Below, piece by piece: positions 1 through 11,524 of a stretch of DNA of 64,000 nucleotides. The stretch's first letter is position 1. Every line of letters starts with the position of its first letter. Source of the DNA: Fistularia commersonii. Its lineage: Eukaryota > Chordata > Actinopteri > Syngnathiformes > Fistulariidae. Below the pieces are notes generated by a model that made no database searches, was not told the origin of the DNA, and was given only the letters and a program-made list of their open reading frames with translations. The DNA lies in NCBI GenBank assembly GCA_037954325.1, contig JBBMNZ010000007.1, positions 21,215,269 through 21,279,268 on the forward strand, given 5' to 3'. Made by a program: the position numbers and the translations under genes.

Positions 1-528
1 AAGCGTTTTTGATTAGGAGTGGCAATAACTTTTGAATTTCATCAAGGTGGTTTCTGCTGTTGAAATATGTTGTTTAGGACATTATTCTGCACAATATATG
101 TCAAATTTAGTGTAATCCCTTCAATGGTTCACAAGATATAGCCATTCGTTCAAAAAGTGCTTATCTCACCGAGTTGAAGCGTTTTTGATTAGGAGTGGCA
201 ATAACTTTTGAATTTCATCAAGGTGGTTTCTGCTGTTGAAATATGTTGTTTAGGACATTATTCTGCACAATATATGTCAAATTTAGTGTAATCCCTTCAC
301 AGGTTCAAATGATATAGCCATTCGTTCAAAGAGTGCTTATCTCACCGAGTTGAAGCGTTTTTGATTAGGAGTAATAATAACTTTTGAATTTCATCAAGCT
401 GGTTTCTGCTGTTGAAATATGTTATTTAGTTCATGATTTTGCACTATATAAGTCAAATTCAGTGTAATCCAGCAACAAGTTTAAAAGATATAGGCATAGG
501 GTCAAAAAGCGCTTATCTCATCGAGTTG
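1..528. repeat. Left edge: three family A monomers, truncated HOR unit
   Basis: Three 176 bp monomers. The first two are A1 type ('tcaatggttcac', then 'aaggtgg' with 'acattattctg'). The third combines the 'agtaataataac' 5' half with the A2-like 3' half ('tttaaaagatataggcatag'). This order matches the adjoining 4-monomer HOR with one monomer missing. The array runs off the left end of the window. Confidence 0.8.
144..160 (+). other. CENP-B-box-like 17-mer in A1 monomers (first example)
   Basis: Reads attcgttcaaaaagtgc. Against the mammalian CENP-B box core nTTCGnnnnAnnCGGGn it keeps TTCG, the central A and two of the four CGGG bases: seven of nine required positions. It recurs in A1 monomers throughout 1-28 kb. 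A2 and A3 have 'tagggtcaaaaagcg' or 'aagggtcaaaaagtg', and B has 'tacggtcaaaaagtg' at the same place (six of nine). The mammalian protein normally needs the CGGG half, so binding is not established. Confidence 0.3.
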
Positions 529-3500
529 GAGCGTTTTTGATTAGGAATAATTATAACTTTTGAATTTCATCAAGCTGGTTTCTGCTGTTGAAATATGTTG
601 TTTAGGACATGATTCTGCACAATATATGTCAAATTTAGTGTAATCCCTTCAATGGTTCACAAGATATAGCCATTCGTTCAAAAAGTGCTTATCTCACCGA
701 GTTGAAGCGTTTTTGATTAGGAGTGGCAATAACTTTTGAATTTCATCAAGGTGGTTTCTGCTGTTGAAATATGTTGTTTAGGACATTATTCTGCACAATA
801 TATGTCAAATTTAGTGTGATCCCTTCACAGGTTCAAAAGATATAGCCATTCGTTCAAAGAGTGCTTATCTCACCGAGTTGAAGCGTTTTTGATTAGGAGT
901 AATAATAACTTTTGAATTTCATCAAGCTGGTTTCTGCTGTTGAAATATGTTGTTTAGGACATGATTCTGCACAATATATGTCAAATTTGGTGTAATCCCT
1001 TCACAGGTTCACAAGATATAGCCATTCGTTCAAAAAGTGCTTATCTCACCGAGTTGAAGCGTTTTTGATTAGGAGTGGCAATAACTACTGAATTTCATCA
1101 AGCTGGTTTCTGCTGTTGAAATATGTTATTTAGGACATGATTTTGCACTATATAAGTCAAATTCAGTGTAATCCAGCAACAAGTTTAAAAGATATAGGCA
1201 TAGGGTCAAAAAGCGCTTATCTCTTCGAGTTGGAGCGTTTTTGATTAGGAATGATTATAACTTTTGAATTTCATCAAGCTGGTTTCTGCTGTTGAAATAT
1301 GTTGTTTAGGACATGATTCTGCACAATATATGTCAAATTTAGTGTAATCCCTTCAATGGTTCACACGATATAGCCATTCGTTCAATAAGTGCTTATCTCA
1401 CCGAGTTGAAGCGTTTTTGATTAGGAGTGGCAATAACTTTTGAATTTCATCAAGGTGGTTTCTGCTGTTGAAATATGTTGTTTAGGACATTATTCTGCAC
1501 AATATATGTCAAATTTAGTGTAATCCCTTCACAGGTTCAAAAGATATAGCCATTCGTTCAAAAAGTGCTTATCTCACCGAGTTGAAGCGTTTTTGATTAG
1601 GAGTAATATTAACTTTTGAATTTCATCAAGCTGGTTTCTGCTGTTGAAATATGTTGTTTAGGACATGATTCTGCACAATATATGTCAAATTTGGTGTAAT
1701 CCCTTCACAGGTTCACAAGATATAGCCATTCGTTCAAAAAGTGCTTATCTCACCGAGTTGAAGCGTTTTTGATTAGGAGTGGCAATAACTTTTGAATTTC
1801 ATCAAGCTGGTTTCTGCTGTGGAAATATGTTGTTTAGGACATGATTCTGCACAATATATGTCAAATTTAGTGTAATCCCTTCACAGGTTCACAAGATATA
1901 GCCATTCGTTCAAAAAGTGCTTATCTCACCGAGTTGAAGCGTTTTTGATTAGGAGTGGCAATAACTTTTGAATTTCATCAAGCTGGTTTCTGCTGTTGAA
2001 ATATGTTGTTTAGGACATGATTCTGCACAATATATGTCAAATTTAGTGTAATCCCTTCAATGGTTCACAGGATATAGCCATTCGTTCAAAAAGTGCTTAT
2101 CTCACCGAGTTGAAGCGTTTTTGATTAGGAGTGGCAATAACTTTTGAATTTCATCAAGGTGGTTTCTGCTGTTGAAATATGTTGTTTAGGACATTATTCT
2201 GCACAATATATGTCAAATTTAGTGTAATCCCTTCACAGGTTCAAAAGATATAGCCATTCGTTCAAAAAGTGCTTATCTCACCGAGTTGAAGCGTTTTTGA
2301 TTAGGAGTAATAATAACTTTTGAATTTCATCAAGCTGGTTTCTGCTGTTGAAATATGTTGTTTAGGACATGATTCTGCACAATATATGTCAAATTTGGTG
2401 TAATCCCTTCACAGGTTCACAAGATATAGCCATTCGTTCAAAAAGTGCTTATCTCACCGAGTTGAAGCGTTTTTGATTAGGAATGATTATAACTTTTGTT
2501 TTTCATCAAGCTGGTTTCTGCTGTTGAAATATGTTGTTTAGGACATGATTCTGCACAATATATGTCAAATTTAGTGTAATCCCTTCAATGGTTCACAAGA
2601 TATAGCCATTCGTTCAAAAAGTGCTTATCTCACCGAGTTGAAGCGTTTTTGATTAGGAGTGGCAATAACTTTTGAATTTCATCAAGGTGGTTTCTGCTGT
2701 TGAAATATGTTGTTTAGGACATTATTCTGCACAATATATGTCAAATTTAGTGTAATCCCTTCACAAGTTCAAAAGATATAGCCATTCGTTCAAGGAGTGC
2801 TTATCTCACCGAGTTGAAGCGTTTTTGATTAGGAGTAATAATAACTTTTGAATTTCATCAAGCTGGTTTCTGCTGTTGAAATATGTTGTTTAGGACATGA
2901 TTCTGCACAATATATGTCAAATTTGGTGTAATCCCTTCACAGGTTCACAAGATATAGCCATTCGTTCAAAAAGTGCTTATCTCACCGAGTTGAAGCGTTT
3001 TTGATTAGGAGTGGCAATAACTTCTGAATTTCATCAAGCTGGTTTCTGCTGTTGAAATATGTTATTTAGGACATGATTTTGCACTATATAAGTCAAATTC
3101 AGTGTAATCCAGCAACAAGTTTAAAAGATATAGGCATAGGGTCAAAAAGCGCTTATCTCATCGAGTTGGAGCGTTTTTGATTAGGAATGATTATAACTTT
3201 TGAATTTCATCAAGCTGGTTTCTGCTGTTGAAATATGTTGTTTAGGACATGATTCTGCACAATATATGTCAAATTTAGTGTAATCCCTTCAATGGTTCAC
3301 AAGATATAGCCATTCGTTCAAAAAGTGCTTATCTCACCGAGTTGAAGCGTTTTTGATTAGGAGTGGCAATAACTTTTGAATTTCATCAAGGTGGTTTCTG
3401 CTGTTGAAATATGTTGTTTAGGACATTATTCTGCACAATATATGTCAAATTTAGTGTAATCCCTTCACAGGTTCAAAAGATATAGCCATTCGTTCAAAAA

Positions 3501-3696
3501 GTGCTTATCTCACCGAGTTGAAGCGTTTTTGATTAGGAGTAATATTAACTTTTTAATTTTATCAAGCTGGTTTCTGCTGTTGAAATATGTTGTTTAGGAC
3601 ATGATTCTGCACAATATATGTCAAATTTAGTGTAATCCCTTCAATGGTTCCCAAGATATAGCCATTCGTTCAAAAAGTGCTTATCTCACCGAGTTG
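529..3696. repeat. Family A 4-monomer higher-order repeat (~704 bp), some 3-monomer units
   Basis: Monomers recur in a fixed order. One has 'aatgattataac' (or 'aataattataac') with 'tcaatggttcac'; the next has 'gtggcaataac' with 'aaggtgg' and 'acattattctg'; the third has 'gtaataataac' with 'tttggtgtaat'; the fourth has 'gtggcaataac', usually with the A2-like 'tttaaaagatataggcatag'. Units start at about 529, 1,233, 1,937 (three monomers), 2,465 and 3,169 (three monomers). Spacing is exactly 176 bp through at least 3,169. Single-base differences between units are few but present, and the fourth slot is A1 rather than A2-like in the unit beginning at 1,233. About three of every four monomers here carry the A1 form. 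Confidence 0.8.
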
Positions 3697-6600
3697 AAAC
3701 GTTTTTGATTAGGAGTGGCAATAACTTTTGAATTTCATCAAGGTGGTTTCTGCTTTTGAAATATGTTGTTTAGGACATTATTCTGCAGAGTATATTTCAA
3801 ATTTAGTGTAATCCCTTCACAGGTTCAAAAGATATAGCCATTCGTTCAAAAAGTGCTTATCTCACCGAGTTGAAGCGTTTTTGATTAGGAGTAATAATAA
3901 CTTTTGAATTTCATCAAGCTGGTTTCTGCTGTTGAAATATGTTGTTTAGGACATGATTCTGGACAATAAATGTCAAATTTTGTGTATTCCCTTCACAGGT
4001 TCACAAGATATAGCCATTCGTTCAAAAAGTGCTTGTCTCACCGAGTTGAAGCGTTTTTGATTAGGACTAATAATAACTTTTGAATTTCATCAATCTGGTT
4101 TCTGCTGTTGAAATATGTTGTTTAGGACATGATTCTGCACAATATAAGTCAAATTCAGTGTAATCCAGCAACAAGTTTGAAAGATAAAGCCATAGTTTCA
4201 AAAAGTGCTTATCTCACCGAGTTGAAGCGTTTTTGATTAGGAGTGGAAATAACTTTTGAATTTCATCAAGCTGGTTTCTGCTGTTGAGATATGTTGTTTA
4301 GGACATGATTCTTCACAATATAAATCAAATTCAGTGTAATCCAGCAACAAGTTTGAAAGATATAGCCATAGGGTCAAAAAGTGCTTATCTCATCGAGTTA
4401 GAGCATTTTTGATTAGGAGTGGAAATAATTTTTGAATTTCATCAAGCTGGTTTCTGCTGTTGAAAAATGTTGTTTAGGACATGATTCTGCACAATATAAG
4501 TCAAATTCAGTGTAATCCAGCAACAAGTTTGAAAGATATAGCCATAGGGTCAAAAACGGCTTATCTCATCGAGTTGGATCGTTTTTCATTAGGAGTGGCA
4601 ATAACTTTTGAATTTCATCAAGCTGGTTTCTGCTGTTGAAAGATGTTGTTTAGGACATGATTCTGCACAATATATGTCAAATTTAGTGTAATCCCTTCAA
4701 ATGTTCACAAGATATAGCCATTCGTTCAAAAAGTGCTTATCTCACCGAGTTGAAGCGTTTTTGATTCGGAGTGGCAATAACTTTTGAATTTCATCAAGGT
4801 GGTTTCTGCTGTTGAAATATGTTGTTTAGGACATGATTCTGCACAATATAAGTCAAATTCAGTGTAATCCAGCTATATTTTTGAAAGATATAGCCAAAGG
4901 GTCAAAAAGTGCTTATCTCATCGAGTTGGAGCGTTTTTGATTAGGAGTGGCAATAACTTTTGAATTTCATCAAGCTGGTTTCTGCTGTTGAAATATGTTG
5001 TTTAGGACATGATTCTGCACAATATAAGTCAAATTTTGTGTAATCCCTTCACAGGTTCACAAGATATAGCCATTCGTTCAAAAGTGCTTATCTCACCGAG
5101 TTTAAGCGTTTTTGATTAGGAGTGGTAATAACTTTTGAATTTCATCAAGCTGGTTTCTGCTGTTGAAATATGTTGTTTAGGACATGATTCTGCACATTAT
5201 AAGTCAAATTCAGTGTAATCCAGCAACAAGTTTGAAAAATATAACCATAGGGTCAAAAAGCGCTTATCTCATCGAGTTGGAGCGTTTTTGATTAGGAGTG
5301 GCAATAACTTTTGAATTTCATCAAGCTGGTTTCTGCTGTTGAAATATGTTGTTTAGGACATGATTCTGCACAATATAAGTCAAATTTAGTGTAATCCCTT
5401 CAAAGATTCACAAGATATAGCCATTCGTTCAAAAAGTGCTTATCTCACCGAGTTGAGGCGTGTTTGATTAGGTGTGATAATAACTTTTGAATTTCATCAA
5501 GCTGGTTTCTGCTGTTGAAATATGTTGTTTAGGACATGATTCTGCACAATATATGTCAAATTTTGTGTAATCCCTTCACAGGTTCACAAGATATAGCCAT
5601 TCGTTCAAAAAGTGCTTGTCTCACCGAGTTGAAGCGTTTTTGATTAGGAGTAATAATAACTTTTGAATTTCATCAAGCTGGTTTCTGCTGTTGAAATATG
5701 TTGTTTAGGACATGATTCTGCACAATATAAGTCAAATTCAGTGTAATCCAGCAACAAGTTTGAAAGATATAGCCATAGGGTCAAAAAGCGCTTATCTCTT
5801 CTAGTTTTAGCGTTTTTGATTAGGAGTGGCAATAACTTTTGAATTTCATCAAGCTGGTTTCTGCTGTTGAAATATGTTGTTTAGGACATGATTCTGCACA
5901 ATATATGTCAAATTTAGTGTAATCCCTTCAATGGTTCACAAGATATAGCCATTCGTTCAAAAAGTGCTTATCTCATCTAATTGAAGCGTTTTTGATTAGG
6001 AGTGGCAACAACTTTTGAATTTCATCAAGGTGGTTTCTGCTGTTGAAATATGTTGTTTAGGACATGATTCTGCACAATATAAGTCAAATTCAGTGTAATC
6101 CAGCTATATTTTTGAAAGATATAGCCAAAGGGTCAAAAAGTGCTTATCTCATCGAGTTGGAGCGTTTTTGATTAGGAGTGGAAATAACTTTTGAATTTCA
6201 TCAAGCTGGTTTCTGCTGTTGAAATATGTTGTTTAGGACATGATTCTGCACAATATAAGTCAAATTCAGTGTAATCCCTTCACAGGTTCAAAAGATATAG
6301 CCATTCGTTCAAAAGAGCTTATCTCACCGAGTTTAAGCGTTTTTGATTAGGAGTGATAATAACTTTTGAATTTCATCAAGCTGGTTTCTGCTGTTGAAAT
6401 ATGTTCTTTAGGACATGATTCTGCACAATATAAGTCAAATTCAGTGTAATCCAGCAACAAGTTTGAAAAATATAACCATAGGGTCAAAAAGCGCTTATCT
6501 CATCGAGTTGGAGCGTTTTTGATTAGGAGTGGCAATAACTTTTGAATTTCATCAAGCTGGATTCTGCTGTTGAAATATGTTGTTTAGGACATGATTCTTC

Positions 6601-7372
6601 ACAATATAAGTCAAATTCAGTGTACTCCAGCAACAAGTTTGAAAGATATAGCCATAGGGTCAAGAAGTGCTTATCTCATCGAGTTAGAGCGTTTTTGATT
6701 AGGAGTGGCAATATTTTTTGAATTTCATCAAGCTGGTTTCTGCTGTTGAAATATGTTGTTTAGGACATGATTCTGCACAATATAAGTCAAATTCAGTGTA
6801 ATCCAGCAACAAGTTTGAAAGATATAGCCATAAGGTCAAAAAGCGCTTATCTCATCGAGTTGGAGCGTTTTTGATTAGGAATGGCAATAACTTTTGAATT
6901 TCATCAAGCTGGTTTCTGCTGTTGAAATATGTTGTTTAGGACATGATTCTGCACAATAAAAGTCAAATTCAGTGTAATCCAGCTATATTTTTGAAAGATA
7001 TAGCCAAAGGGTCAAAAAGTGCTTATCTCATCGAGTTGGAGCGTTTTTGATTAGGAGTGGCAATAACTTTTGAATTTCATCAAGCTGGTTTCTGCTGTTG
7101 AAATATGTTGTTTAGGACATGTTTCTGCACAATATAAGTCAAATTTAGTGTAATCCCTTCACAGGTTCAAAAGATATAGCCATTCGTTCAAAAGTGCTTA
7201 TCTCACCGAGTTTAAGCGTTTTTGATTAGGAGTGGTAATAACTTTTGAATTTCATCAAGCTGGTTTCTGCTGTTGAAATATGTTGTTTAGGACATGATTC
7301 TGCACATTATAAGTCAAATTCAGTGTAATCCAGCAACAAGTTTGAAAAATATAACCATAGGGTCAAAAAGCG
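3697..7372. repeat. Family A mosaic with a ~12-monomer (2,110 bp) repeat offset
   Basis: A1, A2 and A3 monomers are mixed without a simple short HOR. A block at about 4,810-5,535 recurs at about 6,920-7,645 with a 2,110 bp offset (12 monomers minus 2 bp). Both copies contain, in order, an A3 monomer ('agctatattt'), a monomer with the shortened run 'gttcaaaagtgc', 'gagtttaagcg', 'gtggtaataac' with 'gcacattataag', an A2 monomer with 'aaaaatataacc', and the 'gaggcgtgtttgattaggtg' monomer. The copies differ at scattered bases. Nothing other than satellite is present. Confidence 0.7.
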
Positions 7373-8900
7373 CTTATCTCATCGAGTTGGAGCGTTTTTG
7401 ATTAGGAGTGGCAATAACTTTTGAATTTCATCAAGCTGGTTTCTGCTGTTGAAATATGTTGTTTAGGACATGATTCTGCACAATATAAGTCAAATTTAGT
7501 GTAATCCCTTCAAAGGTTCACAAGATATAGCCATTCGTTCAAAAAGTGCTTATCTCACCGAGTTGAGGCGTGTTTGATTAGGTGTGATAATAACTTTTGA
7601 ATTTCATCAAGGTGGTTTCTGCTGTTGAAATATGTTGTTTAGGACATGATTCTGCACAATATAAGTCAAATTCAGTGTAATCCAGCAACAAGTTTGAAAG
7701 ATATAGCCATAGGGTCAAAAAGCGCTTATCTCTTCTAGTTGGAGCGTTTTTGATTAGGAGTGGCAATAACTTTTGAATTTCATCAAGCTGGTTTCTGCTG
7801 TTGAAATATGTTGTTTAAGACATGATTCTGCACAATATATGTCAAATTTAGTGTAATCCCTTCACAGGTTCACAAGATATAGCCATTCGTTCAAAAAGTG
7901 CTTATCTCATCTAATTGAAGCGTTTTTGATTAGGAGTGGCAACAACTTTTGAATTTCATCAAGGTGGTTTCTGCTGTTGAAATATGTTGTTTAGGACATG
8001 ATTCTGCACAATATAAGTCAAATTCAGTGTAATCCAGCTATATTTTTGAAAGATATAGCCAAAGGGTCAAAAAGTGCTTATCTCATCGAGTTGGAGCGTT
8101 TTTGATTAGGAGTGGCAATAACTTTTGAATTTCATCAAGCTGGTTTCTGCTGTTGAAATATGTTGTTTAGGACATGATTCTGCACAATATAAGTCAAATT
8201 TAGTGTAATCCCTTCAAAGGTTCACAAGATATAGCCATTCGTTCAAAAAGTGCTTATCTCACCGAGTTGAGGCGTGTTTGATTAGGTGTGATAATAACTT
8301 TTGAATTTCATCAAGGTGGTTTCTGCTGTTGAAATATGTTGTTTAGGACATGATTCTGCACAATATAAGTCAAATTCAGTGTAATCCAGCAACAAGTTTG
8401 AAAGATATAGCCATAGGGTCAAAAAGCGCTTATCTCTTCTAGTTGGAGCGTTTTTGATTAGGAGTGGCAATAACTTTTGAATTTCATCAAGCTGGTTTCT
8501 GCTGTTGAAATATGTTGTTTAAGACATGATTCTGCACAATATATGTCAAATTTAGTGTAATCCCTTCACAGGTTCACAAGATATAGCCATTCGTTCAAAA
8601 AGTGCTTATCTCATCTAATTGAAGCGTTTTTGATTAGGAGTGGCAACAACTTTTGAATTTCATCAAGGTGGTTTCTGCTGTTGAAATATGTTGTTTAGGA
8701 CATGATTCTGCACAATATAAGTCAAATTCAGTGTAATCCAGCTATATTTTTGAAAGATATAGCCAAAGGGTCAAAAAGTGCTTATCTCATCGAGTTGGAG
8801 CGTTTTTGATTAGGAGTGGCAATAACTTTTGAATTTCATCAAGCTGGTTTCTGCTGTTGAAATATGTTGTTTAGGACATGATTCTGCACAATATAAGTCA
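7373..8900. repeat. Perfect-looking 704 bp (4-monomer) tandem duplication
   Basis: Copy 1 is about 7,373-8,076 and copy 2 starts at about 8,077. Each unit holds the 'caaaggttcac' A1 monomer, the 'gaggcgtgtttgattaggtg' monomer with A2 3' half and 'tcttctagttggag', a monomer with the private 'tgtttaagacatg', and a monomer starting 'atctaattgaagcg' with 'gtggcaacaac' and an A3 3' half. I saw no difference between the copies across the unit. Beyond about 8,900 the next monomer has 'cacaggttcac' instead of 'caaaggttcac', so the third unit is not continued. Confidence 0.8.
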
Positions 8901-11524
8901 AATTTAGTGTAATCCCTTCACAGGTTCACAAGATATAGCCATTCGTTCAAAAGAGCTTATCTCACCGAGTTTAAGCGTTTTTGATTAGGAGTGATAATAA
9001 CTTTTGAATTTCATCAAGCTGGTTTCTGCTGTTGAAATATGTTGTTTAGGACATGATTCTGCACAATATAAGTTAAATTCAGTGTAATCCAGCAAAAAGT
9101 TTGAAAAATATAGCCATGGGGTCAAAAAGCGCTTATCTCATCGAGTTGGAGCGTTTTTGATTAGGAGTGGCAATAACTTTTGAATTTCATCAAGCTGGTT
9201 TCTGCTGTTGAAATATGTTGTTTAGGACATGATTCTGCACAATATATGTCAAATTTAGTGTAATCCCTTTACAGGTTCACAAGATATAGCCATTCGTTCA
9301 AAAAGTGCTTATCTCACCGAGTTGAAGCGTGTTTGATTAGTTGTGATAACTTTTGAATTTCATCAAGCTGGTTTCTGTTGTTGAAATATGTTGTTTAGGA
9401 CATGATTCTGCACAATATAAGTCAAATTCAGTGTAATCCAGCAACAAGTTTGAAAGATATAGCCATAAGGTCAAAAAGCGCTTATCTCATCGAGTTGGAG
9501 CATTTTTGATTAGGAATGATTATAACTTTTGAATTTCATCAAGCTGGTTTCTGTTGTTGAAATATGTTGTTTAGGACATGATTCTGCACAATATAAGTCA
9601 AATTCAGTGTAATCCAGCAACAAGTTTGAAAGATATAGCCATAGGGTCAAAAAGCGCTTATCTCTTCTAGTTGGAGCGTTTTTGATTAGGAGTGGCAATA
9701 ACTTTTGAATATTATCAAGCTGGTTTCTGCTGTTGAAATATGTTGTTTAGGACATGATTCTGCACAATATATGTCAAATTTAGTGTAATCCCTTCAATGG
9801 TTCACAAGATATAGCCATTCGTTCAAAAAGTGCTTATCTCATCTAATTGAAGCGTTTTTGATTAGGAGTGGCAACAACTTTTGAATTTCATCAAGGTGGT
9901 TTCTGCTGTTGAAATATGTTGTTTAGGACATGATTCTGCACAATATAAGTCAAATTCAGTGTAATCCAGCTATATTTTTGAAAGATATAGCCAAAGGGTC
10001 AAAAAGTGCTTATCTCATCGAGTTGGAGCGTTTTTGATTAGGAGTGGCAATAACTTTTGAATTTCATCAAGCTGGTTTCTGCTGTTGAAATATGTTGTTT
10101 AGGACATGATTCTGCACAATATAAGTCAAATTCAGTGTAATCCAGCAACAAGTTTGAAAGATATAGCCATAGGGTCAAAAAGCGCTTATCTCTTCTAGTT
10201 GGAGCGTTTTTGATTAGGAGTGGCAATAACTTTTGAATATTATCAAGCTGGTTTCTGCTGTTGAAATATGTTGTTTAGGACATGATTCTGCACAATATAT
10301 GTCAAATTTAGTGTAATCCCTTCAATGGTTCACAAGATATAGCCATTCGTTCAAAAAGTGCTTATCTCATCTAATTGAAGCGTTTTTGATTAGGAGTGGC
10401 AACAACTTTTGAATTTCATCAAGGTGGTTTCTGCTGTTGAAATATGTTGTTTAGGACATGATTCTGCACAATATAAGTCAAATTCAGTGTAATCCAGCTA
10501 TATTTTTGAAAGATATAGCCAAAGGGTCAAAAAGTGCTTATCTCATCGAGTTGGAGCATTTTTGATTAGGAGTGGCAATAACTTTTGAATTTCATCAAGC
10601 TGGTTTCTGCTGTTTAAAGATGTTGTTTAGGACATGATTCTGCACAATATATGTCAAATTTAGTGTAATCCCTTCAATGGTTCACAAGATATAGCCATTC
10701 GTTCAAAAAGTGCTTATCTCACCGAGTTGAAGCGTTTTTGATTCGGAGTGGCAATAACTTTTGAATTTCATCAAGGTGGTTTCTGCTGTTGAAATATGTT
10801 GTTTAGGACATGATTCTGCACAATAAAAGTCAAATTCAGTGTAATCCAGCTATATTTTTGAAAGATATAGCCAAAGGGTAAAAAAGTGCTTATCTCATCG
10901 AGTTGGAGCGTTTTTGATTAGGAGTGGCAATAACTTTTGAATTTCATCAAGCTGGTTTCTGCTGTTGAAATATGTTGTTTAGGACATGATTCTGCACATT
11001 ACAAGTCAAATTCAGTGTAATCCAGCAACAAGTTTGAAAAATATAACCATAAGGTCAAAAAGCGCTTATCTTATCGAGTTGGAGCGTTTTTCATTAGGAG
11101 TGGCAATAACTTTTGAATTTCATCAAGCTGGTTTCTGCTGTTGAAATATGTTGTTTAGGACATGATTCTGCACAATAAAAGTCAAATTCAGTGTAATCCA
11201 GCTATATTTTTGAAAGATATAGCCAAAGGGTCAAAAACTGCTTATCTCATCGAGTTGGAGCGTTTTTGATTAGGAGAGGCAATAACTTTTGAATTTCATC
11301 AAGCTGGTTTCTGCTGTTGAAATATGTTGTTTAGGACATGTTTCTGCACAATATAAGTCAAATTTAGTGTAATCCCTTCACAGGTTCAAAAGATATAGCC
11401 ATTCGTTCAAAAGTGCTTATCTCACCGAGTTTAAGCGTTTTTGATTAGGAGTGGTAATAACTTTTGAATTTCATCAAGCTGGTTTCTGCTGTTGAAATAT
11501 GTTGTTTAGGACATGATTCTGCAC
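8362..11524. repeat. 18-monomer HOR, copy 1 (~3.16 kb)
   Basis: First copy of a ~3.16 kb tandem duplication. Shared landmarks in the same order in the next copy include 'gttcaaaagagc', 'atagccatgggg', a 173 bp monomer with 'tagttgtgataac', 'ctggtttctgttgttg', 'ttgaatattatcaagc', 'ctgctgtttaaagatg', 'gggtaaaaaagtgc' and 'tttttcattagg'. Two minus-strand landmarks at 9,510 and 10,038 each recur exactly 3,161 bp later. The right edge is visible near 11,525, where 'gcacattataag' passes directly into the sequence that begins the unit. Confidence 0.8.
9319..9491. repeat. 173 bp length-variant family A monomer
   Basis: The interval between successive 'gagtt' landmarks is 173 bp. The monomer lacks three bases in 'tagttgtgataactttt', where other monomers have 'gtgataataactttt'. 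It also carries 'gcgtgtttgattag' and a T in 'ctggtttctgttgttg'. It is a private marker of the 18-monomer unit, with its twin at 12,480-12,652. Confidence 0.85.
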
